A stretch of DNA of 64,000 bases from Pycnococcus provasolii (GCA_049487715.1 CP150570.1:555062-619061), one strand, 5' to 3'; positions 38,984 to 49,194 are shown, numbered from the stretch's first letter. Numbers and translations are program-made. The notes: generated from the sequence alone by a model not told the origin.

Positions 38984-40063
38984 TCACACATTCATCTCGC
39001 TGAGTTGCTGTTCGGTTTGCGTCGACGCCTCGAGAACATTCCACTTCGACCCGGTCAATCTGCACGACTCATCCCAGAACGCACGCTGCAGGCCCACGTC
39101 ATTCGACTGAGCAGAAGAGTCGAACAGCTCGTGTTCCCCCTTCTTGCCTCGACTCGCCATCTCGGCAATGTAGGCTCCACTGACCGTCTCGAAAGGCGCG
39201 GAGCCGAGGCACAGGCGCGTCTGACCGCGCGCCCCCTCTTCGTTCGTGATGAGCTGGCCGAGAATGCGCAGCAGCGGGTAAAAATTGATTGAGAGGTTCC
39301 GAGGAAGCTCGCTGTCAACGACGCCTGGATGCACTGCGTTGACGAGCACATTGGACACGCCAGCCTTACGCAAGCGACGGTGCAGTTCTTTCGTGAAAAG
39401 GATGTTTGCGAGTTTGCTGTTGCCATACGCCGTCCAACCCAGCGCGCCGTAGGCGCCCGGTTCAGCGAGGTTCACGTCAGTCACTGGGAAGGATGTGGAC
39501 GCGAAGTTGTGTGCGACGGAGCTGACGTTAACGATGCGCGCAGGTTCTCCGCTGGCGTCGGCCGTCGCCTTGAGGAGCGGGTAGAGCTTTTCCATAAGCA
39601 CAAAGTGCCCGAGATGATTCACCTGCATCTGCATTTCACACCCGTCCACACTAAGCTCACGGCTGGGCAGGGCCATGATGCCAGCGTTGTTGCAGACGAC
39701 GTCAAGCCGTTCATATTCGTCGAGAATGTTGTCCGCGCACGCTCGCACGCTAGCGAAGCTCGCGAGGTCGAGGTCAGCGATGCGCACGTCCGCGTCCGGC
39801 ACGCTCTCCCTGACTTGGTCTGCAGCTGACGTCGCCTTCGTCTTGGATCGCGCGGCGATGACGACGGTGTAGTTTTTTTCCACGAGGTTGCGCACGGTGC
39901 TGGCGCCGATTCCTCCGGATCCTCCGGTGACGAGCGCGACTTTCTTTGTTTCCCCTGTTTGCGTGGCCGCCGCCGCCGCCGCCGTGCGCCTGTTGTATCT
40001 GAGCGTGCGCGTGCACGTGCGCACACCGAAAGCCTGGTACCGCACCGTTGACGCGACCATCAT
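38984..40063 (-). CDS. Short-chain dehydrogenase/reductase (retinol dehydrogenase/POR-like)
   Basis: A 359-residue classical SDR: nucleotide-binding VTGGSGGIGAS, NNAG, catalytic Ser in NVSSVAH and YGNSK (YxxxK). The HPGVVDSEL segment and overall layout match the retinol dehydrogenase/protochlorophyllide-reductase-like branch (RDH11-14, WWOX-like, plant TIC32-like). The Arg/Ala-rich N-terminus before residue 45 (TCTRTLRYNRRTAAAA) could be an organelle-targeting peptide. Two Mets lie at 40063 and 40060; the frame continues upstream without support. NADP(H) preference is likely for this branch but not proven by sequence. Confidence 0.88.
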   Translation of the reverse strand: MMVASTVRYQAFGVRTCTRTLRYNRRTAAAAAATQTGETKKVALVTGGSGGIGASTVRNLVEKNYTVVIAARSKTKATSAADQVRESVPDADVRIADLDLASFASVRACADNILDEYERLDVVCNNAGIMALPSRELSVDGCEMQMQVNHLGHFVLMEKLYPLLKATADASGEPARIVNVSSVAHNFASTSFPVTDVNLAEPGAYGALGWTAYGNSKLANILFTKELHRRLRKAGVSNVLVNAVHPGVVDSELPRNLSINFYPLLRILGQLITNEEGARGQTRLCLGSAPFETVSGAYIAEMASRGKKGEHELFDSSAQSNDVGLQRAFWDESCRLTGSKWNVLEASTQTEQQLSEMNV

Positions 40064-40895
40064 GGGAGTTGTTTTGATCTGAGACTGGTGTGGTTGCGAG
40101 GAGGTTTCCGGGCCACAAGTTCGATCGGTACAAAAATCGGAGTCCAGATGGGGCAGATGCGCCTTTTTCGGGTTGGGGGTTTCGTGAAAAATGTTGGTCG
40201 GGTTTCTCCCATTCTTCCCCTCGGCCTCCTTTTCCTCTCTGCAGGCTTCTTGGTGATAGCATATTGACCACCAAATAAGCCTGACCTTAAGGCGGGACCA
40301 CCAGGAGCATGGCGGATGGGCCAATCACCTGGACTGCAGGGAGAGAATTGGCCTGGCACCTGGCACCTGGAGGTTCGTTTCCCCCCCCCTTCACTTGAGC
40401 TGGGGGAAGTTCGTCCGGCAGATATCAGGCAGCAGGAGGAGGCAGCAGGCGTGCATGAGGCATGAGGCATGAGGAGGAGACGTTGGGCCGAGGAAGGGGA
40501 AGGGGAAGAGGAAGAGGAGAGGAAGCCCCTCGGGACCCCTCAGAACAGTCAGACTGGCAGAGAGAGAAGGGTGGTTTGAAGCAAAGTTTGAACCTCCCTC
40601 TTGGCTGTCCCCGGGGGACTCCCAAACAGCAACAGCAACAGCGGATGTTAACAACCGCACTGGCCCTAATAAGGCACGAGTGTGAACTTTACATTATGGA
40701 GGCATAATGCGGTTAGGAATGAGGACGGGGACTTCCAGGGAGTGTTTGACCACGATTGCAACGGTTGTGCCATTCCACAACCACTCCTGCAGTCCCGCCC
40801 GTTCCCCCTCCCCCTCCCCCACCAGGTGCTTGTGCTCGCCTGCTTGCCGCCATACCGTACCATACTGCTCTGTGCTGCTCCTCGCGCGTTCAACC
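40064..40895. other. Divergent intergenic region, simple repeats
   Basis: An 832-bp spacer with catgagg repeats (40455-40475), a gaaggggaag-type run (40492-40525), poly-C at 40380-40388 and a ccccctcc run near 40805. No gene seen. Confidence 0.5.
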
Positions 40896-43496
40896 ATGAG
40901 CAGCAGCTCAACGTCGCACGTCGGTCACGGTGGGTCTCGGCCTACGCCTAGGCCGATGTTCGCCACCTCGCCGCGCTCACCGCGGGGGCACGCGCACCAG
41001 CACCAGCAGCGGTCGTCGTCGTCGGCGGCGCACGCAACAAAAATGTCAGGGGGACGCGCGCTGAACCCTCTCAACACGCCGGAGCGCCCCATATCAGACG
41101 TGCTCAGGCCAACCGGATCGTCGGCCAGAGCAGGGGGGCCGGCGTCTCCCACCGCTTACCACCGCACGGCGGCGTCGTCGGCATCCGGGCTGAGAGGCAT
41201 GATCGAGCGCAAGGAGCGCGAACTCAGCGAGCTCAGCGAACACAAGGGAAAACTCGCGGAGACGCGCGTGCACGAGCTCGAGGACGTCATCCAGGCGAGG
41301 GACCAGGAACTCGTTGCAATCAACTCCAAGTTCGCGCAGTTCACGACGGACTACCGCTACAATCTCAAGCTGCTCGAGGACAGGGACAGCGAGCTCGAGC
41401 GCCTCGACGCGAGCGTCGTGTCGTTGAAGAACGAGGCGGCGAGCCGCGAGGAGGCGCTCACAAAGGCGAGGCGGTCGCAAGCCGAGTGCGAGGCGGAGAT
41501 TCTTAAGCTGCGCCAGCGTTCCGACGAGCTCGAGGCATTCTACGCGGAAAAACTCGACCGCACCACGAAATCGCTGGAGGAGGCACGGAGCGGCCGCGAC
41601 GCGGAGCTCATCCGGCAGCGCGCGGAATTCGAGCAGAGTGAGGCGGCGCTGCAGCGTAGCCTCGAGGAGAGACGAGCGGAGCTCGAGCAGCAGCGGCGTG
41701 AGGCGGTGACGCAGGCGGAGGAGAGGCTCGCGCAGGCGGAGACGGAGGCGAGAACGCGCTTGGACGATGCCGAGCGCGAGGCGCGCAAGCTCGAAACGCG
41801 CGCGAAGAACGCCGAACGCGAGCTTGCAACGACGTTGGAAGACAAGGAGCGCATTGGCGCGGAGCTTGCTTCGACGGTGGAGGCGCTTCGCGAGAGCGAG
41901 GCGGAATGTAGGCGCATCGCCGATACGCTCGCGGACACGACGAGTGCGGCGGAGGCAACGGAGACGAGCTTGAGGCGCGAACTCGAGATTCAGGCGGAGC
42001 AGCACGAGATCGCTCTGCGCGAGCACGAGACCCAGCTCGAGGAACTCGAGGTGAACATTGCACGAGCTCAGGAAAGCTTCGAGGAGGAGCGCAGGCAAAT
42101 GCGCGAGGAGGCGGAGAAGGCGGCGGACGAGGCGGCAAAGGAGCTCGTGGCTGCCAATGACGAAATTGACGAGGCGAAGCGGCGGGAGGGGGATGCTCGT
42201 ACGATTGCGAAAAAGGCGCAGGACGAGGTGCAGATGATGCTGAACCGCCTCTCGCAGCAGGGCGACGCGATGGCGCAGGAGCGCGCAATGCTGCAGCAGC
42301 AGGTTGCGTCGATGCAAGGCGAGTACAGCAACGCAAACCAACGCCACCGCGACGAAATGAGCAATCTGAGCCAGATGGCGGCGGATGAGAGAGCGCGCCT
42401 GGAAAGACTTGCATCTGAGATGCGCAGCCCGGGTGAGACGAAGGTGATTCACGAGTACACGCCGATGCCTGCGCCACCTCCGGCACCCGCGCCGGCGCCG
42501 CCTCCGCCGCCTCCGGCACCCGCGCTGGCGCCACCTCCGCCGCCACCGCAGGAGCCGCCGCGCCGTCCGATTCGACTTGGCGGTGGCCCAGTGGCAGTTC
42601 TCAGCAACCCAATGCTCAAAGGACACCTGACGCCGTATGCGCCTTCGACAAGCGACCCGAGGGCGGCTGCCGCCACCGTCGCGCTTGCTGAGCTGAGTGC
42701 GGCTGCGCATGACCTCGCCAGCGCGTCGCCGCAGCGTCGTCCGATCGACGTGAGCGACGGCGCACCCATATCGCACGTGTCTGCCCTTTCCGAGCTTCGC
42801 GGGCACATGTCCTCCGCGGGACCCAGCCGGCACGTTCCGGTGTGGAATCCGCCACCGCCGCCCACCGCAACTTCTCCGATTGACTATGAGCGCCTCGCTC
42901 GCGCGATGGCTGAGAATGAAAACCTCATGGCGTCGACGTCGACGTCAGCACCACACATTGAGGTTGCAGTGGCTGACGGCATATGGTCGCAGTGGGGTAT
43001 TCACCACGGATCTCGTGAGGATTCTGGACCCCCGGAGATGACGGCAGGGGCTGGCCAGTCTCACGCGCTCGATTCGACCGAGGCGGAGCTACGCCGGCGC
43101 GGGGAGAGGTTGCTAAGCCGGTCTCGCGACCCATTCCACCCATCGTCGCGCGACGACGCAGATGCCGACTTGGGCGACTTGCCCACGGCGGGCGTGGACG
43201 CCGCCACGATGATGTACGACTTCGAGAATGTAGGCGTGGAGCGCAATCTTCCCAACGTGGAGCGCGCCCGCGAGCGCGTGTTGCAGGCGAAGTACCAGCT
43301 TGAGCGGAATGCGCACGTTCCTCAGCTCGTGGCTGCGACGGCGAGCAGCCGGTCCGCGGGCGCATTTGCCTTGGCGTCTATGGCGGCGAAGGCGTCCCGC
43401 GCCGGTGGCGGCGTAGGCATGATGAATGCGGCGAAGCTTGCGCGTCGCACGCCGAAACGGCTTGAGAGTCGCATCGCGGACCTGCGAGGGAGCTAA
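40896..43496 (+). CDS. CCDC57: CCDC57-like centriolar coiled-coil protein
   Basis: An 866-residue protein. After a Ser/Pro/His-rich start comes a segment close to the CCDC57 N-terminus: ERKERELSELSEHKGKLAE, VHELEDVIQARDQEL, FTTDYRYNLKLLEDRDSELE. A heptad coiled coil then extends to about residue 510, followed by a Pro/Ala hinge (PAPPPAPAPAPPPPPPAPAL) and a 330-residue low-complexity C-terminal part with a few helices. CCDC57 in animals supports centriole duplication and microtubule nucleation. The ATG at 40896 sits in an accATGa context. Only the N-terminal third supports the name; a generic coiled-coil protein is the alternative. Confidence 0.65.
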   Translation: MSSSSTSHVGHGGSRPTPRPMFATSPRSPRGHAHQHQQRSSSSAAHATKMSGGRALNPLNTPERPISDVLRPTGSSARAGGPASPTAYHRTAASSASGLRGMIERKERELSELSEHKGKLAETRVHELEDVIQARDQELVAINSKFAQFTTDYRYNLKLLEDRDSELERLDASVVSLKNEAASREEALTKARRSQAECEAEILKLRQRSDELEAFYAEKLDRTTKSLEEARSGRDAELIRQRAEFEQSEAALQRSLEERRAELEQQRREAVTQAEERLAQAETEARTRLDDAEREARKLETRAKNAERELATTLEDKERIGAELASTVEALRESEAECRRIADTLADTTSAAEATETSLRRELEIQAEQHEIALREHETQLEELEVNIARAQESFEEERRQMREEAEKAADEAAKELVAANDEIDEAKRREGDARTIAKKAQDEVQMMLNRLSQQGDAMAQERAMLQQQVASMQGEYSNANQRHRDEMSNLSQMAADERARLERLASEMRSPGETKVIHEYTPMPAPPPAPAPAPPPPPPAPALAPPPPPPQEPPRRPIRLGGGPVAVLSNPMLKGHLTPYAPSTSDPRAAAATVALAELSAAAHDLASASPQRRPIDVSDGAPISHVSALSELRGHMSSAGPSRHVPVWNPPPPPTATSPIDYERLARAMAENENLMASTSTSAPHIEVAVADGIWSQWGIHHGSREDSGPPEMTAGAGQSHALDSTEAELRRRGERLLSRSRDPFHPSSRDDADADLGDLPTAGVDAATMMYDFENVGVERNLPNVERARERVLQAKYQLERNAHVPQLVAATASSRSAGAFALASMAAKASRAGGGVGMMNAAKLARRTPKRLESRIADLRGS

Positions 43497-43594
43497 CGTT
43501 CGTCAGATACAGCGATTCTAAGGTGGTATTTTGGTCCGTCTGTCAGTTCTGCAATCATAGTATGAGAACGAGTTTTTTCCGTGTTTCCCCCCTT

Positions 43595-43608
43595 GGGTTA
43601 GGGTTTGG
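43595..43608 (+). repeat. Short telomere-like word upstream of prefoldin 1
   Basis: gggttagggtttgg about 80 bp before the ATG at 43690. Confidence 0.7.
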
Positions 43609-43689
43609 TTGGGACAACCCCCGAAAAAACCCCCTTTCGCTTCTTCTCCCCAGACCCCCTTCCCCTCCCGCAGTCCCGCCCCCCGCGCC

Positions 43690-44082
43690 ATGGACGCCGT
43701 CGACGACGAGAAGAAGGCCGCGTTCGTGGAGCTGCAGACGTCGCTGATGCAGACCACCACGCAGATCAGAACGCTACAGCAGAACATGGCGCAGCGCGAC
43801 GGCGACGTGCGGCGCGCGAAGCTCGTGCAGACGGAGCTGTCGTCCATGCCCGACGACACGCGCACCTACCTCGCCCTCGGCAAGGCGTTCGTGATGGAGG
43901 GAAAGAAGGACGTCGAGGACCTCATGGCGCGCACCATCAGCGAAAAGCAAGTGGAGCTCGAGGGTCTCGAGAAGAGCCGGACGTACGTGTTGAAAAAGCG
44001 CGAGGAGTGCGAGGGTCAGATTCGCGAACTGCTTTCGTCAACGCCTGATCTTGCGCGCGCGATCGCCGCCGCAAGTCGCTAG
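43690..44082 (+). CDS. PFDN1: Prefoldin subunit 1
   Basis: A 130-residue alpha-helical protein in which two coiled-coil helices flank a beta-hairpin region (LSSMPDDTRTYLALGKAFVM), the beta-type prefoldin pattern; FVELQTSLMQTTTQI marks PFDN1. Prefoldin delivers nascent actin and tubulin to the chaperonin CCT. The length equals the family norm (about 120-130). ATG in a cgccATGG context. Intronless. Confidence 0.88.
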   Translation: MDAVDDEKKAAFVELQTSLMQTTTQIRTLQQNMAQRDGDVRRAKLVQTELSSMPDDTRTYLALGKAFVMEGKKDVEDLMARTISEKQVELEGLEKSRTYVLKKREECEGQIRELLSSTPDLARAIAAASR

Positions 44083-44311
44083 GTTTGAAATATGCAGCAG
44101 TCGTGTTATTATGCAGCATCTTGTTAATGACAGACTTATTGCTACACCTCCCTACCACTTCTGCGGTGTGAGGTCCCAAACCTACTTGGTCCTGGTCGAA
44201 GTCCCGTTTCCCATTCCCAAGTCGGCCACACGAGCTTCATTATTTTCGAGTTTCGCCATCGTCACGGCTGAGACTTGCAACGAGAGAGAAAGAAAGGAAA
44301 TTGACACACAG

Positions 44312-44316
44312 TTACA
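44312..44316 (-). terminator. TGTAA poly(A) signal, YRDC/SUA5 gene
   Basis: TTACA on the plus strand, 49 nt after the stop of the minus-strand gene. Confidence 0.5.
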
Positions 44317-44364
44317 CTTGAAAGATGACAGACGATAGAACACTTGGACAGAGAGCGAGTAAGG

Positions 44365-45108
44365 CTACTCGTGAGAGCGAACGCCGCCGTACTTCTGCAC
44401 CGTCTCAACAGTGGGGCTCAAGGCCGATCCGTCACGCACGACGCGGAAGTTCCACGGCGTTCCGTCTGCTTTCGCGTCGGTCAAGTCCACTATCGTGCTC
44501 CCGCTCCGTCCGCTCGCAATTCGCCCGCCGTCAAACACCGCGTCGAGGTTTGGCCACATGTGCTCGAATTCATCCACCGCGAGCGTTGACGACGCGCCAG
44601 ACGCGTTGGCGGAAGTAAGCGCGACGGGAGCCTTCAGCTCTGCAAGAACCACGCGAACGAAGTCGTCGTGCGGTACTCGGACGCCAATCGTAGAGACTCC
44701 TGGATTGAGCGTGGAGGCGAGCTCGGCACTTTTGCCCTCAAGACGAGGCAGCAGAACGGTCACCGGTCCAGGAAGAAGCGCGTGCAGCAGTCCCTGAGGA
44801 AGGTGCTCGACGCGCGCGCACCGAGCGATTGCGTCGACGTCGTGCACCGCCACGGCTATGGGCAGGGTCGTCGGCCGTCCCTTGAGGTCCCAGAGCCGGC
44901 TCACGCTGTCGTTGATGCCCGCGTGTGCGGCGATGCCGTAGATGGTGTCCGTGGGAACGGCGACGACGCCTCCTTCCCGCAGCACGCGCGCCGCCTCCGC
45001 CGCGTTCGCGTTCGTCGCCCGCAGCACGCGCCCAGGCGAGCCTGCGGCAGCGGCGTGTACTGCGTTGTGTCTGCAGCAGCAGCACCACTGCCCCACGGCG
45101 GTTCGCAT
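44365..45108 (-). CDS. YRDC: Threonylcarbamoyl-AMP synthase (YRDC/SUA5)
   Basis: A 247-residue YrdC-domain protein with PTDTIYGIAAHA, WDLKGRP and TLPIAVAV, LLPGPVTVLLP, GVRVPHD and PVALTSANASG, the set of substrate-binding motifs of TsaC/YrdC/Sua5. It makes threonylcarbamoyl-AMP for tRNA t6A37. There is no SUA5 C-terminal domain, so it is of YRDC length. The N-terminal ~30 residues are Cys/Arg-rich and may target mitochondria or plastid. The start is the first in-frame ATG at 45108. It diverges from the methyltransferase over 194 bp. Confidence 0.92.
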   Translation of the reverse strand: MRTAVGQWCCCCRHNAVHAAAAGSPGRVLRATNANAAEAARVLREGGVVAVPTDTIYGIAAHAGINDSVSRLWDLKGRPTTLPIAVAVHDVDAIARCARVEHLPQGLLHALLPGPVTVLLPRLEGKSAELASTLNPGVSTIGVRVPHDDFVRVVLAELKAPVALTSANASGASSTLAVDEFEHMWPNLDAVFDGGRIASGRSGSTIVDLTDAKADGTPWNFRVVRDGSALSPTVETVQKYGGVRSHE

Positions 45109-45207
45109 GAGGCGGAGCGACTGGAGGAGGGCGACCGACCGCGGCTTCGACAAGAAGAAGAGAAGAAGAGAGGAGAAGTACAAACCAAGGTGTCCCCGCG
45201 GCGCCGC

Positions 45208-45223
45208 CAACCCTAACCCCTAA
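45208..45223 (-). repeat. Telomere-like word in a bidirectional promoter
   Basis: ccaaccctaacccctaat between the head-to-head YRDC and methyltransferase starts (about 100 and 80 bp away). Confidence 0.75.
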
Positions 45224-45302
45224 TAATCCTCTCTCTGGCAGCAGGATTTCGGGGTTCGGGTGAGCGCGCCCTAACGTTCTTCTTCTTTCGTTCGCGCTCT
45301 CG

Positions 45303-45668
45303 ATGGCGGCGTCGCAGGTGGTCGTCACCGTCGACGTCTCCCCCTCCTGCTCCCTCGCGTTCGCCAGGAAAGAGGTCGAGAGCGAAGACAACGACGACGC
45401 AGTCGACCCGTACCTCTTCGACGACGAATACACCGTCGCATGCTCCACCGGGTTCGTGCTCTGGGAGGGGGCGTGGTGCCTCGTGCAGGCGATGAGGGAG
45501 GCGCGTGTGCCGCCCGTCGCAGGTTTGCGTGTTGTGGAACTTGGTGCAGGAGCGGGACTCGCGGGCATGTACGCAGCTGCTAGAGGCGCGCACGTTCTGC
45601 TCACGGACGTCGCGCCTGTTGTCGAAGGCAGTCTTGAGCCAAATGTGAAACGAAATGCAAACACGTCA

Positions 45669-45705
<37 letters not shown>

Positions 45706-46112
45706 ATGGACAGAACGGTGCTTGGATTGGCGCCCTGCCTGTTGGGGAGGGGACTGCCGCAGCTCAGCCGCTGAACTGGAGCAAGGACGTCAGCGCGCAG
45801 TGCAAGCCCAACGATCCAAGAAGCCGCGTTGACATCATCCTTGCCGCAGAATGCGTCTGGCTTGTCGACATCTTGGACGAGTTTCTTGACACGCTCAAGG
45901 CACTCCTAGCCGACAGCCCGTCCGCAAGCGCGTTCGTCAGCTACTGTGATCGTTCTTCACCTGGCAGCAAGAGCTTCGTCTCATCGCGCCGCCTGTGGGA
46001 CGGCTGCGTTTCCCGCGAGATGCAGCACGAGGTTGTGTACGTCGGCGACGCACCAGAGGCGAAGGGCAAGACGTGCGAGGTGCACCGCGTTTGGCTCGGC
46101 ACGCAGCAGTAG
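45303..46112 (+). CDS. Protein lysine methyltransferase-like (METTL21/FAM86, MTF16 group)
   Basis: A 269-residue seven-beta-strand methyltransferase. SAM motif I is VVELGAGAGLAGM, preceded by TGFVLWEGAWCLVQAM, and a later DIILAAECVW sits where the group's DxxYxxE-like motif lies. This is the pattern of METTL21/FAM86/EEF1AKMT enzymes, which methylate Lys on chaperones and translation factors. The substrate cannot be read. A poly-Ala run (11 Ala from (GCG/GGC)n at 45673-45705) interrupts the linker after motif II. Intronless. Confidence 0.82.
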
Positions 46113-46139
46113 CATTTTGTATGTATGTATTCACAGATT

Positions 46140-46144
46140 TGTAA
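46140..46144 (+). terminator. TGTAA poly(A) signal, methyltransferase gene
   Basis: TGTAA 28 nt after the stop; it overlaps aataaa. The convergent COG3 stop is only 32 bp further. Confidence 0.55.
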
Positions 46145-46175
46145 TAAAAAAAGAAGGAACACATTTTTACTCGGG

Positions 46176-48692
46176 CTATGACAAAGCCTCCAGCAAATCA
46201 CCGAGCTCTGCGGGACTTTTCAACGTGATGCTTGCTCTGTCCTCCGCCGAATACTCGGCATCAAGCAGGGCGGCGATCTGCGCGTGCGCCTCCGCGACGT
46301 TCGACTTGATTGGCTTGAAGAGAATCGCGCGTGTTCCCGGATTTCCTAGGTACAGCTTCATCTTCTGGACTGCGGTTGGTAGCTGCACTTCCAAAGCTTC
46401 GTTCACCTTATTTGCCATTTCCGCCAGGCGTTCCGGCGCGGCGAATGCCTGCTCGCGGATGCCTCGCTTCTCCTGCCCACCGGCGGCAGCCGCGGCGGCG
46501 ACGCGCACAGCCGTCACCTTCGTGATGAATGAGAGAAGGGGCTCCACCGTCAACTTCGTCACGGACATGATGAAGGCTTCGCATGCGTTCTTCAGCTGCA
46601 CCTCAAGCTCCTTCTTGGAGTCCACGCTGCTCTCGAGAACGCGCGGTGCACTGCGAGTGACGAGCTGCATGACGGCATTCATGCTGCTGAGCTCGAACAG
46701 GCTCAGCTCGCCGCTCGTTATACGCCTGAGCTGGTCTCGCATGTGTGAAAAGTCGAGCTCTTTGTCGATGACTCGGAAGTTCACGTTGAATGGCTGAATC
46801 TGCTCGCGCAGAATCAGAAGGTGTTTCACGGCGAAAAGAAGTCCGTCAAGCGGAGTGCCGTTCTTCGCCACCGTGCGGCTGGCGGCGTCGATGCTCCTTG
46901 CGCAGAGGCCAACACCTTCGTGAGCGAGACTGCCGAACACGTTCGTATCGAGGCAGTGGTAGATCTTCGAGAGGCACACCAGCGTTCTCTCGAGCGGCGG
47001 GTACCACGTGGCGAATCCCGCGCGGCTGCCCGTGTCAGTTGCCATGCGTGCTGCGCCGTCGGAGCCGTCCGGGGCAACCGTGTCCGCAGCGTCACCGTTC
47101 GAGCCGCCGTTCGCCTTGGATGCCTCCTCCGCAGCTGCACGCTCGAGCTTCGCGGGGTAGTCGAGATCCGCCTCGCTGGGAACGAATGCGGCAACCTCCT
47201 CGCGCATGAACGCCTGCGCGCGAAACGTGAGGCGCTCCTGTACATCTGCAAGAACTCTCATGATGAGCGGCCTCATTCCCGCGGACGCCGACACGCGATG
47301 GCTGAGCTGCTCTTCGAGCACCTCGTGCTTGAGAATGTGAGCTAGCTCGCAGAGCACATCCATATCATTCGTCGCCACGTAACCTGGCCTCATGGAGTCG
47401 TACAGCACCTGGCAGAGAGGCTCGAGCAGCGGGGCCATTGCCCACGGGCTCGCGGCGGAGTGCGGGAAAAAGTGCTCAAAAAGAGCGTGCTCCTGCTTGT
47501 TGAGCTGCGACAGGTAGCCGCATCCTGCGCGCGCGAGATCCATGAGCGTGCTGGACCGTGCAAAGTCTGCAAATCGCCGCTCGACGATGCGCTGCATGAG
47601 AATCAGCCTTTGTTCGCAGAATATGGCGTGCAGGTCCGAAAGAAGCTTCTGATACTCAGGCGATCCGCTTCGCGACTCAATTTCAGCCATGAGGCTGTGC
47701 AGCTCCGGCACGGCGGCTCGGAATCGCACGTAGAGGTGGCTCGTCGCCTGCGCCTCGTCGATTTGGCCCGCGTCGAACGTCGCCTGTCCCAGCGCATCTA
47801 CACACGCCTTCTCGCTCGCCGCGGCTGCACGCTTCACCTCCGACGCGAAGTGCGAGCGTATCGAGCCGAGAGCACGACTTTGCAGGTGCCTGAACTTGGC
47901 GCCGTACGCCGCCGCCTCCGCAAACTGCGGGTGCGCGGCGATGTACGCGACGCTGTCGTCTAGGCGCTGAAGCAGCGGAAGGAAGTCGCCGCCGGTTGGC
48001 GCCTTGGCGCTCGACAGCGTTGCCGCCTGCAGCAGAGTGCCCACCTTCTCGAGCTCGTCGAAGTAGTTGAGCTTGGCGCGCAGCGCGTCTGCGAACGCAA
48101 CGAGCTGCTGCCTCTCCGCGGCGAGCGACTCCGTCTGGTCGTGCAACCCGCTCGTCTTTCCGCGAACAGCCTGGTGCTGGTACTGCAGAGCCTCGAGCGC
48201 GCTCATGGTGTTTGCGATGGTTCCGAGTATTCCGTCGCACGTGTCCAGGTGGTGCTGCAGCGTGTCCGCGTACTGCCTGTACTTGCCCTCCGTTTCCTGT
48301 GATCTTGCGGCTTCCACCTCGCTGTGCCACTTGTAGAAGGCTGACGTTTGTGTGAGTGGCGACTGCGTGTCGAGCAGTTGCTGCGAGGACGTGGAAGCCG
48401 CCGCGGCGTTCGACGCCGACGTCGACGCGAGGGCATCCGACGGCGGTTCGCTCCGCGTCGCTGTCGTCGTGGCTGAGTTGGCCTGCTCCGTGCTCGCCGA
48501 CACGATCGCCGCGAGGTCCTGAAGTGCCGCCTCCTGCGCGTCTGACACCCCCGCGCGCGCCTCCCACGCGGTAGCTACGGAGTACCCGCGCGCCGCCGTG
48601 GACGACGCCGTGTTCGCGCCTGCGTTTGCTGAGGGCGTGGCTGGCGCGTTGCTCCTCGCGGCGGACGCCTTCTTCGCGCTCTTGGGCGCCAT
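46176..48692 (-). CDS. COG3: COG3, conserved oligomeric Golgi complex subunit
   Basis: An 838-residue protein with the Sec34-like N-terminal domain at about 140-290 (YRQYADTLQHHLDTCDGIL, LRAKLNYFDELEKVGTLLQ, LLQRLDDSVAYIAAHPQF) and the helical-rod rest of COG3 down to a C-terminal leash (ILFKPIKSNV). COG3 belongs to lobe A of the COG tethering complex, which handles retrograde traffic within the Golgi. The length matches human COG3 (828). Start ATG 48692. The first ~70 residues are Ala/Ser-rich. A long CCCTAA tract lies about 110 bp upstream. Confidence 0.93.
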   Translation of the reverse strand: MAPKSAKKASAARSNAPATPSANAGANTASSTAARGYSVATAWEARAGVSDAQEAALQDLAAIVSASTEQANSATTTATRSEPPSDALASTSASNAAAASTSSQQLLDTQSPLTQTSAFYKWHSEVEAARSQETEGKYRQYADTLQHHLDTCDGILGTIANTMSALEALQYQHQAVRGKTSGLHDQTESLAAERQQLVAFADALRAKLNYFDELEKVGTLLQAATLSSAKAPTGGDFLPLLQRLDDSVAYIAAHPQFAEAAAYGAKFRHLQSRALGSIRSHFASEVKRAAAASEKACVDALGQATFDAGQIDEAQATSHLYVRFRAAVPELHSLMAEIESRSGSPEYQKLLSDLHAIFCEQRLILMQRIVERRFADFARSSTLMDLARAGCGYLSQLNKQEHALFEHFFPHSAASPWAMAPLLEPLCQVLYDSMRPGYVATNDMDVLCELAHILKHEVLEEQLSHRVSASAGMRPLIMRVLADVQERLTFRAQAFMREEVAAFVPSEADLDYPAKLERAAAEEASKANGGSNGDAADTVAPDGSDGAARMATDTGSRAGFATWYPPLERTLVCLSKIYHCLDTNVFGSLAHEGVGLCARSIDAASRTVAKNGTPLDGLLFAVKHLLILREQIQPFNVNFRVIDKELDFSHMRDQLRRITSGELSLFELSSMNAVMQLVTRSAPRVLESSVDSKKELEVQLKNACEAFIMSVTKLTVEPLLSFITKVTAVRVAAAAAAGGQEKRGIREQAFAAPERLAEMANKVNEALEVQLPTAVQKMKLYLGNPGTRAILFKPIKSNVAEAHAQIAALLDAEYSAEDRASITLKSPAELGDLLEALS

Positions 48693-48801
48693 GATGGCCC
48701 GCCCGATTGCCAGGAAGAGGGGGAGGGGGAAGGGGGAGGGGGGGGAGAGAGAGAGAAGAAGGAAGAAGGGCGGGGGGGGGGAGGAACCCTACTTCATCCT
48801 G

Positions 48802-48840
48802 CCCTAACCCTAACCCTAACCCTAACCCTAATGCCCTAAT
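48802..48840 (-). repeat. Interstitial telomere tract upstream of COG3
   Basis: Five exact CCCTAA units, then gccctaatgccct, and another aaaccctaac at 48856. On the COG3 strand this reads TTAGGG. Confidence 0.92.
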
Positions 48841-49194
48841 GCCCTCGGCCCTCAAAACCCTAACGTCGCCCAGCTTCAGCTTGCGTGAGAAAAATCAACC
48901 GAGAGCGCGATTGGCACCGATGGCATCCCTCAGGCCTAAGGTGTGGCCTACTGGCGTGCGAGGGCGAGAACTGAGAAGATATTATTGGTGCCGTAAATCA
49001 TAACGAAGCTCTCCGTTCTCTCTTCTCAACGTAGCGAAAGGGAAGAGCGAATCGTTCGCAGCCCGGCCCGTGGGAGGCGTTTAGTCCAAGGTAGATGCCA
49101 TCGCCTGCAACGTGGAAAGGGCACACACGCTTTTTCCAACGAGCCCTCCCCCTTTTTCCCCCCGCCCACGGGCACAAGCAAGCACACTCCCAAC

